Below are positions 44,449-57,330 of a stretch of DNA of 64,000 nt, one piece after another. The first letter of the stretch is position 1; every line of letters starts with the position of its first letter. The notes beneath the pieces were generated by a model. It worked only from the letters and a program-made list of their open reading frames with translations. It had not been told where the DNA came from and searched no databases. Made by a program: the position numbers and the translations under genes. Location: assembly GCA_022393335.1 (NCBI GenBank), contig JAJEKB010021931.1, forward strand, positions 1,462,909-1,526,908. Direction: 5' to 3'. This stretch comes from Macrotrachela quadricornifera. Its lineage: Eukaryota; Rotifera; Eurotatoria; Philodinida; Philodinidae.

Positions 44449-45809
44449 TATATTTATATTTGTATATTAGATTAATTCAATATACATTAACTTTTTTTGT
44501 TCTTGTTATTTAAGAATTAAAAAAGAAAAAAAAAACACGTATTTTTTGTTTGTTTGTTTGTTTTCTTTTTTTTTTTTTTTTTTTTTGAAGTTTGATGTTA
44601 GATACAACAATTTTAATGTTATCAAATAGAACACAACGATATATTAATATAGATAAAAAGAACTATAAAATTTAATTTTAATAAAATAAATAATTCTATT
44701 TTGTTTCCAGATTATTATCATATAATGAAGTCATAGAGAAAGTCAAATGAAAAATGTATTGATTATCATTTTGATATCAGAAACGTTTATGATTGATGCC
44801 TATTTAAATTCTGTATGCGAGAAATATAAATAAATAAGCAAAAATATGTTATCGTACAGGAAAATTAAGTAATGATTCTATTATTTTCATATAACGTTTT
44901 ATTTCTTCTACCAATCTTGCTTTTGTGGTTACGGCAATAGGTTTTCACAAGAGAATGTAGAAGAATGGTCAAACTTCACTCTTAACTCAGTTCACACTTC
45001 ATACCCAATAGTTTTGCCGGTAGAAAACCATCTTATTCTATCACTTTTGATGTAATTGGTTAACTAGCAATAAGTTTCAGTTGCTGATTTTTTTTGTTCC
45101 TTCTGAGCTAGATGATGTTGAACATTTTTGTAATGGAACTACTCTATTTAAATATACCCAAAATTGCATCTAAATTCATATTGAATCAAATGGATAATAG
45201 AGAAGAAATTTTGACAATACTAAGAGAGCATTTGATTCCCAAGATTCACTAGAAGGATTCTTTTAATATTGTCTGATCGATCTAGACTCCGATCAATTTG
45301 ATTATATAATAGTCTTCTTCTCTCACATTGAGATTGAAATCTTGATTTTTTTTCAGTTTCGATATTTCTGTTCTTTTGTATGTATTATGGCTACGGTCAT
45401 ATATACACCACAACTCTCTATAATTAGATCTACTCCAGGTAGTAGCTATTAATGAATATAAATAATTATTCATTTTGTGTATAACAGTCGTCTGTCTTAT
45501 CTTAATTTTTGTTATTTCGCTGTTAAATGTTATACGCAACTTTATAAATCTCTTGTACACATACACATATAGCAACTATGAGAAAAAAGGTATCAAATAC
45601 TCATAAATACCGTAATATGTTTATTAACAATTATCCGTCGTTAGAAAGAATGCAAAGGACTACAAAGAAGTTGGTAAAAAAGATAACAATTGATAATAAT
45701 ACCAGTATAGAAGTAGACAATAACATTGAATAATTTTCATTCAACATAAATGCCAAGAATAAAACTTTTGGATTTAGTGTTTAGAGTATTTGACACGTAT
45801 TAAAGATTT
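44449..45809. other. no gene seen; poly(T)-rich stretch
   Basis: It contains a TTTG run near 44549-44563 and a poly(T) run of about 20 bases near 44568-44586, but no target duplication suggestive of a retrocopy was found. The minus frame at 45282-45575 has no recognisable feature. Confidence 0.4.
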
Positions 45810-46631
45810 TCAAGTCAAAAAAATAAAGCCGCCAATAATTATTCCTGCCAAAATAACAAAAACAGCATAAGTTACTATAACAGAAATAGTATAAATGGCG
45901 TAAATTAGTGTTCTCCAAACAAAGGGAATAGCATGAATTCCTGCCACATAGATGATTGCCAAACAAATAATAAACGCGATCATATCAATAGAAGCTTTTC
46001 TCTTTTCCTTTCTTTGGACATTTGCACGTGTGGGTGAGTAGCGAACTGGTTCATACAATCTAGTCACAGTCGCTGTTGGCAACGTTCGTTCTCGTCGGAT
46101 TCCCGTAGAGATATTAGAGTATACATTAGGTACGTTACGATAAGGAGTAGTCCTTTGTTCCCAATTAGTAGTAACAGTTTCAGTTGTTTGTGGAACTGTT
46201 CTTTCAAGAAATGTTTCTAAACTCTGTTGATTCGATTTCATCGTTGTCTTACTAGATGTCCAGCAATTATGAAATAATTTTGATAGTATTGTCTTCTTGG
46301 TTTTTGAGCACCGTTTACAGTGTTTTTCGTATGTACTTCGTGGAATGTTACTTTTTTTGCATCGAAGGCATCGTACAGGAAGTGAATCGAGTTCATGACA
46401 TATACCATAATTTGTTACCTTGATAAATGCATTATTAATTTCACATTGATATCGACATACAGGACATGATGTCTGTTGCTTGATCCATGTATCAATGCAT
46501 AACTGACAAAATATATGCTTACATTTGAGACTGACAGGTGATAGAAAAGGTTGCATACATATACTGCATTTAAGCTCGTCTTTGATAATCTCTTCATTTA
46601 CATATTCGTAGTTATTTATTGACGATTTCAT
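45810..46631 (-). CDS. RING-finger membrane protein (probable E3 ubiquitin ligase)
   Basis: 273 residues from ATG 46631. The frame opens four codons earlier at a GTG that is not a plausible start, and TTTTCAG just before the ATG could be a splice acceptor. Residues 22-59 form a complete C3HC4 RING: C22-C25, C37-x-H39, C42-C45 and C56-C59 (CSICMQPFL, CKHIFCQLC, CPVCR). A second Cys/His cluster (CLRCKKS, HCKRC) follows at about 90-115, like the zinc region of TRAF-type RING proteins. The middle is a Thr-rich linker. Residues about 218-270 contain two hydrophobic segments (IAFIICLAIIYVAGI, VIVTYAVFVILAGIIIG). A membrane-tethered E3 ligase is the likely role. The target is unknown. Confidence 0.87.
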   Translation of the reverse strand: MKSSINNYEYVNEEIIKDELKCSICMQPFLSPVSLKCKHIFCQLCIDTWIKQQTSCPVCRYQCEINNAFIKVTNYGICHELDSLPVRCLRCKKSNIPRSTYEKHCKRCSKTKKTILSKLFHNCWTSSKTTMKSNQQSLETFLERTVPQTTETVTTNWEQRTTPYRNVPNVYSNISTGIRRERTLPTATVTRLYEPVRYSPTRANVQRKEKRKASIDMIAFIICLAIIYVAGIHAIPFVWRTLIYAIYTISVIVTYAVFVILAGIIIGGFIFLT

Positions 46632-48700
46632 GACTGAAAACACTGTCTATCGCCTTGCCTGTTGTTTTAAATAATACGTGTTAGTTTTTTCTTCACATAG
46701 ACTAATATTGTCATATTGACTCAACTTTGGACTTTTTCCCTTTCTTCAAAATGAGTAAGACAAATGAAGAAAAGACAGATGAAAAATGACGCATGAAGCA
46801 TAGAGTTTGTTCTTTCTTTGAAAAAAACTTAAAAATAAGTGCTGAAGGTAAAGAATTTTTAAAAACAGTGCCCGAAAGCAGCCTTTGAAAAAATCTCGTG
46901 TCTGGGTATATTAGACAATTGTCCGGACACTATTTGTTACACATTTCGCAATCTTCAACATATGGTAGAGGGTGTGAGAATGAGAGTAATCATAATTTTC
47001 TTTTTTTCGTTCTTATTTTCACCTGAACTCGATTTACTCTCACTTCCTTTTTTTGTATTAAATGAAATACATTTTAAATAAGCTTGACATAAATTAAATA
47101 ACTCAGAATCTTGATAATTAGCTAATTGATTAAGAGTAGAATAATTTTGTTTTTCTATCTCTAAAATATATTATCCAAGTGGAGTTTACAATTATTTTGA
47201 ATTCGATATTTTCTTCTTTCAACCTTCATCTTATCTTTACTCGGTCTTATCATATTTTCACTTTCATCCTCGCATCCTCACCATATCAGTAGAAATGTTT
47301 TAACAAAAAAAGAACTTGAAAAATTCATTCAAAAGAAACACAATACCATAATAAATCAAATATGAATTTTACAAGACAATATGAAAATTTAAAAATAAGT
47401 ATTAAATAATAATTCTCAAAGGAAACGAACTGTACCAATATCTTCTAAACAATCCCCTTGCACAGTTTTAAAACAATTACATATCGAATCACGAAATTTT
47501 CTTGGTTTAGTATACTTTCTTTTTTTCGTTAAAAAAAACATTCATTATATTTTATCTTACAGCCCAATCTTATTTGTAATTCAGCAGTTTCAGGTCGGCA
47601 GGAGAACGTCGATTAGTCTTGTTCGAAGATCGATTTATGGGAACTAGATTCGTCCTATATTTTCTATCCCCTTCGATGTGAAAAAGTCAAAAAGGACAAA
47701 CATTTTAAAAGAACTACAAAATATAGAAACTCTAAGTATTAAGGGAATACAATTTAGATATAATTTCGAGAGCAGTTTAACTTTTATTTTTATTGGGGGT
47801 CATAAACATTTCTCTTTTGTTTTATTGACATTCGTCTGATAAGAGGCATTTTATGGTATGTTTGAAAGTGTCACTTATATGTATGAATGAGTACAATAAT
47901 CACACTGTTTTAGTATATACAAACTACATATTATTCTCATCAAAAATTTCATTGAAAAAAACCGTAAGATTTCATCATCATACATTGGTTCAGTTTTATC
48001 CTTATAATAAACTCATTAGAGCAATTGAATGGAATTGTTTATTACCATTCTTGTGGAGAACTTATAGTATACTTATTAAAAACATTTTGATACAAAATGC
48101 ATTACTAGAATTTTTATTATTTTCGGTTGTTCATGTTATATTGTTGAGTTAATTAATACTCACTTTCTTTTAGATATATAATTCATATAAATATACTCTG
48201 TCACTTGAATAAAAGTCTACTTCAATCTTCTTTTATCTCGTCTAAGAATGGTAGACTAGACACGACCTAGATCGAGGAATAGGTTTGAAAAATTTTTTTT
48301 TTATTTTGATTAATAAAACAAATAAATAAATAAAAAGATTTTCTTTGTTTGTATATATATTTATTATAATGAAAAATAAATGAAGCTATTTATCATTTAA
48401 ATGGATTTTCTAAAAATATTTTTATTGTGTAAATGTCAGTAATTATATCCTGTAAAGGAAATTATAATACGAAAACAATCTTTTTTTCTAGTTATTTAAA
48501 AATTTCTACTTTTTGTTTTTATTATCATGCATATCTTTGCATTGAAGCGAAAAAATTAATCATGAAAATATAAATATAATTTATTCTTTGAAACTATAAA
48601 AAAATTTTTCATATCCCAATTTATTGGAATAATATTTCTATCAATATAAAATATAAACTTCTATAAAAAAAACAAAAAACATTTTTTTATCTTTAACTAA
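46632..48700. other. mostly non-coding; one possible exon relic
   Basis: About 2 kb. Apart from the short candidate exon at 47023-47160 I see no recognised gene. A 99-codon plus frame at 47853-48152 has no domain. Confidence 0.4.
47023..47160 (-). other. possible orphan exon
   Basis: On the minus strand, AAAATATATTTTAG is followed by a coding-like frame reading YSTLNQLANYQDSELFNLCQ and AYLKCISFNT. A donor-like TTCAG|GTGAAAA follows at 47022. The composition is coding-like and unlike the flanking DNA, but no neighbouring exon was found, so it may be a gene relic. Confidence 0.22.
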
Positions 48701-49378
48701 TTATAATTTAACAAGAATATTTGGTATTAAACCACCTTTATAATCTTTATATGGATATAATAATTCATCTGTTTTCTTTTTCCATATCCATGTTGTTGGA
48801 TCAATAAATGATAATTCTTTTCCCGACATTTTATTTACAAAAATATGTCGTGTTGCTGGATTTGTTACTTGAACAAGCATATATTGATATCCTTTTTTAT
48901 CACGTGCATGTTCACATACAATTTTTCGAAGTTGATTAGCTACACCTTTACCTGAATGTTGCATACGTACAGCACAAAGTGTTAAATGAAAAATAATATT
49001 TGGTTTTAATTCTTGTCCAAAATCACGTGATATAAATAAATTATCTAATTCATCAAGTAAATCATCAACAGGTATTGTATGTAAAAGATTTGATGTATCA
49101 CATAATTGTTTTTTATGATGTTGAATATATAAATCTCCAGCTATAATAGTTCCAACAATTTCATTTGTTAAACGATGTCTTGCAAGAAATGATAAATGTT
49201 CAGGATATGTATCTTTCATTAATGGCCATGAACATTCATTAAAAAAACATTCAGATGTTATATTATCATATAATGTTATTGGATTATATGTAGAAAATTC
49301 TTCAGCAAGAAGTTGTGCACAATATCTTGCATCTGTTTCATTATCAATTATTTCGTATATATATTCATTTTCAGACAT
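48701..49378 (-). CDS. GNAT-family N-acetyltransferase
   Basis: 225 residues from ATG 49378 (MSENEYIYEIIDNETDARYC); the frame extends 22 codons upstream without an ATG. The acetyl-CoA binding core is visible: IIFHLTLCAVRMQHSGKGVANQL (motif A, with the pyrophosphate-binding Q/R-x-x-G-x-G/A-type loop HSGKGVA near 148-154), then ARDKKGYQYMLVQVTNPATR and HIFVNKMSGKEL (motif B). The earlier LLAEEFSTYNPI and NEIVGTIIAGDLY match the N-terminal strands. These resemble arylalkylamine-type N-acetyltransferases of animals, which acetylate amines. The acceptor here is not deducible. Single exon. Confidence 0.85.
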   Translation of the reverse strand: MSENEYIYEIIDNETDARYCAQLLAEEFSTYNPITLYDNITSECFFNECSWPLMKDTYPEHLSFLARHRLTNEIVGTIIAGDLYIQHHKKQLCDTSNLLHTIPVDDLLDELDNLFISRDFGQELKPNIIFHLTLCAVRMQHSGKGVANQLRKIVCEHARDKKGYQYMLVQVTNPATRHIFVNKMSGKELSFIDPTTWIWKKKTDELLYPYKDYKGGLIPNILVKL

Positions 49379-50742
49379 ATTGTTAGATGTATTTTGTTTT
49401 TTTATATGATAGAAAATAAAGAAGAAAAGAAATGAAAAGCACAAAGTAACTATTAATGTGTTGTTCTTTTTTTTTCTTCTTTTATTTATATGAATACGAA
49501 GGTTTTTCTTTTTCTCTTTCTTTTCTTTCTTCTTATCAACACGCGACTTATTGTTTTTTTTACGTAGTTTATCATTTTATATTACTTATTATTTGTACTA
49601 AGAAAACATTTTCGTTAATAAACTTTTTATTTACTAAATAATTAAAATAAAAATGAATTTTTTTTTTCTTTATAATACTTACCGCTATCGAAATCTTATT
49701 TTTATATTAAAACTTAACTATCATTCAATAGGTTGTATTAAAAAAAAAATACAGCGTGAAAAGAGAGTATAATTTGTATCAGATAATGATGATATAATTA
49801 TAATGAAATCAAATATCGATTTTCTTTTTCACGAAATTATCAATCAATTTCGTTATATTACTTCAAAACATGTTATAAATTATAAATGTCATTGAAAAAA
49901 ATAACAAGAATGAATAACCTTTAATAGAGAATATATGAATATTGTGCCGATATTCCTATAACTTTTTATTTAGTTTAATTGTATGCATGTTTATATCGTT
50001 GTCTTTGTATTTATTTTCATTTTATTGTAATGACTTGAGCTGCTCGGTTTACGATTGTATCTAGACGTATACGTCTGTCTCTTTTTTTTTTCTGCTTGAA
50101 TTGTTACATTCATGTTAGGTAAGGTCGAATGTATTAAAGGAGGAGGAGAAGGATAGATGAAAATAAAGGCAGTTATTAGACGATACAGGTTTGTGGTTGC
50201 AAATACTATTAAAGAAAAAAAAAAGAAAAGATTACTCCTTTATATTCATTCGTACAGTTATGTAGATGAATAATTATCAAATGAACATGTATTCAAATTT
50301 AATAAATATTATGATAACAAATTCTACAATAAAAATTACAAGAATGTTATATTGAAAATTAAAATATATAAAGAAAAAAAAAATGTCTTTTATACTTTCT
50401 TTTAGTTCTATACCTACCCTTAGGTTATATGTATTAATCATTACTTGCGTATTTAAAAGCCATATATGAAGAACATTTACAATTGTAACCCTATAATTTA
50501 TCATTCATTGATTTTTCTCTTTTTTTTTTCTTGTTAGTAGTAGAGCATATACAAAAAAAAACGAAACATGTTTTTTTCTTCTATATTTTATGTCTCCATT
50601 ATTCAGGGTTCTTTTTTTTTCTCTATGTCTTATTCATATTTTTTCCCTTCTATTTAAATAAAATACTATGGACACTTTTTTTTTTATTATTCGTTATAGT
50701 TATAAACATTGAAATATTATAGATTGATTAATAAATAATACA
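49379..50742. other. no gene seen
   Basis: T-rich spacer between the divergent acetyltransferase (-) and methyltransferase-like (+) genes. Short frames at 49456, 50277 and 50531 come from T-rich runs. Confidence 0.4.
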
Positions 50743-51891
50743 ATGCAAATATATATGAATAAATTAATTCGAAATGAATATTTTCAATTCATAGTACAAA
50801 TTTTATCTCCTTTATTTGATTTATTATTATATATATTTCTATTTATTTATAATATTATTAAACGTATATGTTGGGAAATATATCTTTTATTTACTCGACT
50901 TCCACCAACACAAGCATGGATGGATCCACGAGAACAAAATTTAATGGTAAAATATCTTCAACAATTAAAAGAAGAAAAAAAGTAAGAGAAAATATATGAA
51001 ATTTGATAAGTTAAAATTTTTTTTGAATAGTAGAAAAAGAATATATATATGTACAAAAAAATGTTTCTTTATGTCTACTTTAAATTTGTGTTAATTGCAT
51101 TTTGTATTGTTAAAAAAAATGTCTTCGCACATGTGTAGATGCAATGTAAAATGTTCTTTTTTGCTTTCAAAATTTCGATAATTATATCAATTGAATATTA
51201 ATAATAGAAAATTTATTTTATATTTAGTAATGAAAAAATTTCTATGGTTGAATATGGTGCTGGTAGTAGTACATTTTTCTTTAGTTCCTATGTTGATTAT
51301 TATGTTAGTATTGAACATAGTCTTGATTATTGTCGAGAACTTGAACGTATGGCTGCTAGTCAACCAGATAGATCCGTAAAAATATTTTATATGGAACGTA
51401 ATTCATCTGGATTTTATATAAAACATTGTTTTGAACAAAAACCATTAAAATCAACAATGACATCACACATTGAAATCTATTGTGTACCAAGAAATGCCTA
51501 TTCATTTCAAGCTTATCGTTTATGGGCAACAGGAGGACGAAGTACTTATACAATGTATCGTGATTATGTTGATTTCATTTCAATATATTTTCCTACTAAA
51601 AAATTTGATTTTGTATTTATTGATGGACGTGCACGACCACAAGTTGCTTATGCTGTATTAAAACAATTAAATGGTTTAAATGCTAAAGTATTTATACATG
51701 ATTGGAATCAACGTGAAGAGTATCATATAATTGAAAAAGAATTTTATAATATAATTGATCAACAAATTGAAAGTAATCAAGTTGGTGGTGGAGGACTTGT
51801 TGTATTAGAAAAAAAATCAGAAAATATTGGACTTAATAATATTAATAATATTAAATGGCAATATGAAAATCAACCACAATGGTGGATATAA
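50743..51891 (+). CDS. membrane-anchored SAM methyltransferase-like protein, two exons
   Basis: Exon 1 is 50743-50981 and exon 2 is 51228-51891. The 246-nt intron (GTAAGAG...ATATTTAG, phase 2) joins QLKEEKN to NEKISMVEYGAGSST; the total is 903 nt, 300 residues. Residues about 14-50 hold hydrophobic membrane segments (QFIVQILSPLFDLLLYIFLF). The C-terminal domain has VEYGAGSSTFF (SAM-binding motif I), YYVSIEHSLDYC (acidic residue at the end of strand 2), and FDFVFIDGRARPQVAYAVLK (motif II/III), a Rossmann methyltransferase pattern. Seen: the motifs and the anchor. Inferred: that it binds SAM and faces the cytosol. The substrate is unknown and catalytic activity is not proven. Confidence 0.8.
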
Positions 51892-52936
51892 TTTATTTTA
51901 TATTTATTATTTTATGAATTCTAGAAAAAGTGATTAAAATAGGATAAAAAAAAAAGAAACTAATAAACATTTTTATATTTAAAAGGATTTAAAGAAAAAA
52001 TAAAATCTGATTTTTTAGTGTGTGTGATATTTATTTTTTTTATTCTCACAAAAATACGACATATATATTTATTCTATTGAATGTTATGTCAGTAAGTAAA
52101 TACTCATCGTTCTATAATTGATATAATTTGAGTATTTTGACCTAATAGAAACTGTAGGAGATCATCTATTATAATCGAAAACTTTATTTAGCGAATATTT
52201 ATATCAAATTATGACGTATATATACTTTTATGTCCGATCAATACTACAATGCTTCGAAATGGATTATTCTCAAATGCGCAATGATTTTATTCTGTGTAGC
52301 AAAAAAGATACGAAATCTTGTTTCAATGCAAATCTACACTATCTTCAAATGTACTCTTTCTTACAAAGCTTAAACGATGATATTTAAATACGATTTAGAG
52401 GTTTCATCCATCAATCTTCTATCTAAAAAAAAACAAATTTAATTATGTATTGAGATAGTATATCGCAAAGCGGTAGTTGCTGAACCGATACGAACTTTCC
52501 ATGAGCTAAAAAATAGTCTATTTAGTTGCTTTATATTTATTCAAAAGAGTACTGCAAAATTTCTAGTATGAAAATGCATGCATTTGAAAGTAAACCATTT
52601 CGGAATATTGTAGTGTTAATTGGACATAAATGCATATTTACTTATTGGGAGAATTCTTTTCATAATGTTTTCTAGAAAATTGCACAAGTTATCTTTTGAA
52701 AAAATATCAGGTATACACATCACAGTTTAATATAAATATTCGCAAAACACTGAAATATTCATTTATTCTAGTCCATTTGCTATAATGTACGAGTAAAGAA
52801 TATACTTGACTGTTTTTAAATGTTTCCTAATTTCATTAAAACTTTTTAAAAATGTATTATATCGCATTGATCAAAATTATAAGACCGGACAAGTTTTCTT
52901 TGTACTTTCCTTATTTTCTCATTTTCAATGATTTAT
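51892..52936. other. no gene seen
   Basis: AT-rich DNA between the methyltransferase-like gene and a hAT-type element, with no recognised feature. Confidence 0.4.
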
Positions 52937-52944
52937 ATATCTAT

Positions 52945-53837
52945 CAGAGCATCAACCAGGCCACTAAGCCTGCCTACCTGCCTGTTACAGGCACAGGCCA
53001 GGATTTTTGAGCTTGATCTGTCTATTTTCCTTTTAAAATGCACACTTATTACTTAGATAAAACCCATTTCTCGAAAAATTTCGGTTGAATAAGTTTTCAT
53101 ATATGATATCCAACTATAGTGAGCTTAATCAACAGTTAAGAATAAATCTTAATGACATATACAGGTAATCAAAAATTAGTATCACTATAATACAGTGACT
53201 CGGTAAGTAATAAAACTTTTGCCTTTTCATAAATTTCTTTACCAAAATTGACGAGAGCTTCAAAATGAACTCTAATAGAATCGACTCTCTCGCTCTTACT
53301 TTAGATACAAATATGAGTAATACTTTTCTCTATCATAATCAAAAAAAAAAAATTTCAAACACGAACAGAATTGTTTTCCTGAATTTGAGAATCGATTTCT
53401 ATTTTCATTTTTTGAATGTCAACACTTTTATAATAGTTGCGACTTTTCATAGTGAATAGTTTAATACATCTTAAAGTCATTCCTGCTCGAAATCTTTCGC
53501 GTCTTAATGAAAGCCTCCATATAATGACATATAAATGTTTCGTCACTGACTTCGACCAATTACAAAAAAAGGCTTAATAATAAAGGTTTTGTTCGATTTC
53601 TATTCCCATGTACTATACTGAACAGATCAGCAAAAAACATCTCTGTATAGTGAATACATGAATATTTTCTCGAATATTCACATTAGAGAAATTGTATCAC
53701 TGTCATCTAAATTAAATGCATAGTCTTGAGAAACTTTCGATAAAGGTTAATACTAATTTATATGTCATTATTATCATGATATTGGTTGTAGAAAAACGTA
53801 GACAGGCCTGCAAAAAGTGAGCTTGGTTGATGCTCTG
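52945..53837. mobile_element. hAT-type non-autonomous element with 8-bp target duplication
   Basis: The 893-bp element has short terminal inverted repeats, CAGAGCATCAACCA (52945) and TGGTTGATGCTCTG (ending 53837; the penultimate region differs by one base). An exact 8-bp direct repeat ATATCTAT flanks it (52937-52944 and 53838-53845). CAGAG ends fit the hAT terminal consensus and 8 bp is the hAT target length. Subterminal GCCTGCCTACCTGCCTG-type words occur on the left and GGCCTGC on the right. The interior has no transposase; short frames (53265-53546) are not genes. Confidence 0.9.
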
Positions 53838-54272
53838 ATATCTATACATATGCATTCAAATACGAACTACTCGACACTGAAGTGAGATTTTTTTTTATTT
53901 CGAATATCAAGTTCGAGCAACTGGATGATTATATAAAATTTATGTTTTTTAAATAGAGGCACACATTCAGAATATGTTTATATGAAAAAAGTTTCAAAAT
54001 TGATTCATTTCAAATTAATTTTAATATTGTATTCTAATAAAATAATTTTCTCATGTCAGAAAACTTTTATTTTATGGCAAAATATATCTTCTGTTCTTTA
54101 GAATCTTTTAAGACTATGACATATGTGTTTAAAAGTATTCAAATTATTTCATGGATTACTATTTATTACATTAAAAAAACCTTGTATATGGTTAGAAAAA
54201 GAAAAAAGAAGAGAACCAGTTTTTAACTGAAATAAATAAATTGGTACGTTCAATTAAGATGGAAGATATTGA

Positions 54273-56886
54273 TTAACAATAATTAATCCAATTTACTTTT
54301 GTTGGTGCTGTAAGTGGTCGTGTAGGACGAAGAATACGAATATTTTTGGTTTTTTCAATATGATCTATAGAAAGAGCATCTCGAAATGGTGTCGAAGATG
54401 ATGAAAATAAATGTGTACTATTTGTATTTGTTGTAACTATATCAGATGAAGTAGAAGATAAAATTTTTTTATTTGATATTCTTCGAGAATTAATTCCTGT
54501 TTGTGGTCGTCTTATTTGTTGTTCTTCTTTATAAACATGTTCAATCTGATTTGCTTTTTCTAATAATTCTCTACAATAAATTGAATTATCTATAGTTAAT
54601 GGTGTTTGTTTCCATTGTTTTTCTATTTTAATTTGATTTTTTTTTGCTTGTGTTATCATTTTAATAATTATATGACGACGTTTTGCTATTAATGATAAAG
54701 CACGTTTATGTTTCATTTGTAACAATGTACGTTCATCAGGTTTACCAGTTGTATCACGTTCATCAAGAATTTTAACACGATGTGGTACACTTGACATACG
54801 TGGTAAACGTTCATGAAGACGTTCGGCAGCTCGACGAGCAAACATTGTTATTTCATCACGTGCGCGTGATGGATTTGAAAGAAGATGTTGACAACGATTT
54901 GTATAGAATTTTTCTGTTGCTGTATCATTAGATGTAAATGATGTTGTTGATCTTTGATATGCTGATGAAATTGAACGAGTATTTCTTTAAGGAAAACAAA
55001 TTATCATTTAAAATTTTTCATGATAATATCAAATAGGAAAGTTAATGAAATTTTATTAATGTCTTCTACAAATTATGAATATAGTGTAGTGTCTTAATTC
55101 ACAAATATACAAACAGAGACGAACTTTATAACAAATATTTCTCTCTAATGATGAAGTGGCCAATCATATACGGTGAATTATTTCGTATTTGTAATGTTCA
55201 AACGCATGGACATTCAGGTCGTTGTCTCACAGTTAAAAATATGCGTCAACATAAAACGCAGAGCGCATGTTACATCAAGTAAAAAGTGGTCACATTATTC
55301 ACTCTTTCCTTCTATACATATGTTCAATTGCTTCGATTTAGTTTGATTAGTAGAGATATCAAGTACTGTAGTTAAGTTGTAACAAAACTTAATGTAACTG
55401 GTGAAGTAGCATATGAAATTCGCCAAAAAACACAATTATATTTGATATACGTGTTCACCAATTGGTGAAAAGAGAAATTGGCGACGAGATATTAACCCTT
55501 TTCTATAATAGATTATAGTAGAGATTTCTAATATCATTCTCTAAAGTAAATACTAGTCGTTTTTTATTGATTCGTCATAAGAATCGAATTTACATCAATT
55601 CTTACTATCTCATGAAAGAAATATTTGTTTTGGCTAAAATTTTCTAGCGTATTCTAATGATTATTAGACCTATCCATGGGCAAAACTTTAGATCGAAATC
55701 TTATAATTTGTGTTTTTAATGAATACTTACGAAATAGACCGAAATTAATTAAATTAGTCATAATTCTTGATCATTAGACCATAAACGAAGAATCCTTTTA
55801 AGATTTTCTTAGTCTTATTGAAATCTACTTATAGTTAAAAGCATTGAATCATTTGCAGAGCTTCCTTCATAAGTTTTATAATGCCTCAAATTACATTATT
55901 TTCTTTCAAAACTGATAGATTGTCTCCTCTATTATATCTATGATCAAAGTCCTTTTATTAAAGACCTGCGAGCTCATGTTTTTTTTAGGCCCGAGACCGA
56001 TCTGGACTCAGGACAGACTAAATTTCTAGACCCGGTCTTTTTTTTTCACCAATATTTGCCACTCTCTATGTATATAAACAGATGAAGATATAAGATTTTG
56101 GATCTTTATTGGTCACTCTCAAAGAACAGCCAGTGCACAATCATTCTTTTGTATTTTTGCAGGGGCAAAATTTTATCCATTTCTGGAGAGAAAATGTGTA
56201 TCTATAATATAATCTTTTTTACGTAAATTGTAGAGCTTTTCACGGCCCATCTACTGATATATTTTGTTTTTCTAATAATAAAAAAATTAGAATGCAAAGG
56301 ACAACCATTCATTAAAAAATTGTAAATCTATGAAAAAAAATAATTTTTAAATATTAACATACGATGATTTTGTTATTGTTGATGATGTTGGTTCATCAAG
56401 AAATAGAATTTTAATATCTCGTGTTGGATCAAGTGCAAGAAAATTTTTTTCTAAATCAATAAATGTAAATATTCGTGCTTTTTTTAATTCTTGTTCACGT
56501 TTAATATGTTCATAATAATCATGTAATTTTTGATAATAATTATTTAAAAATTCATCAAATTTATTTTCATTTATAGAGAGAAGATATTCATCTTCAAATT
56601 TATTTTTATCATCATCATTTTTTAGAAATTTTGCTGCTGTAAGTGCTCGTTCTAATTCAACAAATTTATATGAACGTGTTTTAGATTTATTTATTTTCAT
56701 TGATGATGATATCATTGAAATATCTAATAATGGTTGAATAGGTATAGATATTTCTGAAGGTTTAATTGAAGATTTTCGTAGATTTTCATTTTCAGTTGTA
56801 CCATCAATATCAGTTTCATTATCTTCACCAGTTATTGAACTAAGTTGAACATCAGTTAATAATGGTATATGTTGATGAGCTTTCAT
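54273..56886 (-). CDS. coiled-coil/disordered protein, two exons, unknown function
   Basis: Exon 1 is 56886-56363 (ATG 56886) and exon 2 is 54984-54273. The intron (54985-56362, 1,378 nt) starts GTATGT, ends CCTTAAAG and is phase 2; the joined CDS is 1,236 nt, 411 residues. Exon 1 encodes a helical, acidic region (YKFVELERALTAAKFLKNDD, YYQKLHDYYEHIKREQELKK). Exon 2 starts NTRSISSAYQRSTTSF and continues with a basic helical part (HLLSNPSRARDEITMFARRA, HKRALSLIAKRRHIIIKMIT) and a Ser/Thr-rich tail ending RPTRPLTAPTKVNW. No named domain is recognised. The Arg/Pro-rich tail is of a kind often seen in ciliary proteins, which is only a suggestion. The intron is unusually long for this window. Confidence 0.7.
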
Positions 56887-57330
56887 CTTTAATAAAGATA
56901 TATATATGTATTAATAATATAATTTAAAAATTCTATACTACATCGTTGTTATTTACTGATGTTGTTGCCATGTGTTGGTTACTACTTCTTTACTTATGTC
57001 GAGTAATGGTGTTATGTTATTCAAACTATGGAATAGAAGAACGAAGAAAAAGTAAAAAAAATGCAATCAATGCAAAATTTTACTTTTTATATGTTCTCTC
57101 GTTTTATAAAAATAAAAATCAATACACATTTAATATGAGAAGACAAACAAATACATCGTTTCAATCATGCACAGTTTAATAAAATATTTACAAATAATTA
57201 TTTCGTTCGATTAAGAATAAGAATTGAAGAATTGTTAAGATAATTTATCCAATTCTGTTAAAAGAATTTTTATCTTGACATAAAAGTTAGTTTTATGATT
57301 TCTTTTCATTTTAAATGAAAAATAAATATT
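56887..57330. other. no gene seen
   Basis: Upstream region of the coiled-coil gene. A 77-codon plus frame at 56946-57179 has no recognised feature. Confidence 0.4.

Noticed and set aside
44560..44590. Poly(T) run as a possible retrocopy tail
   Set aside because: No flanking duplication and no coding end nearby, unlike the case at 40338-40743.
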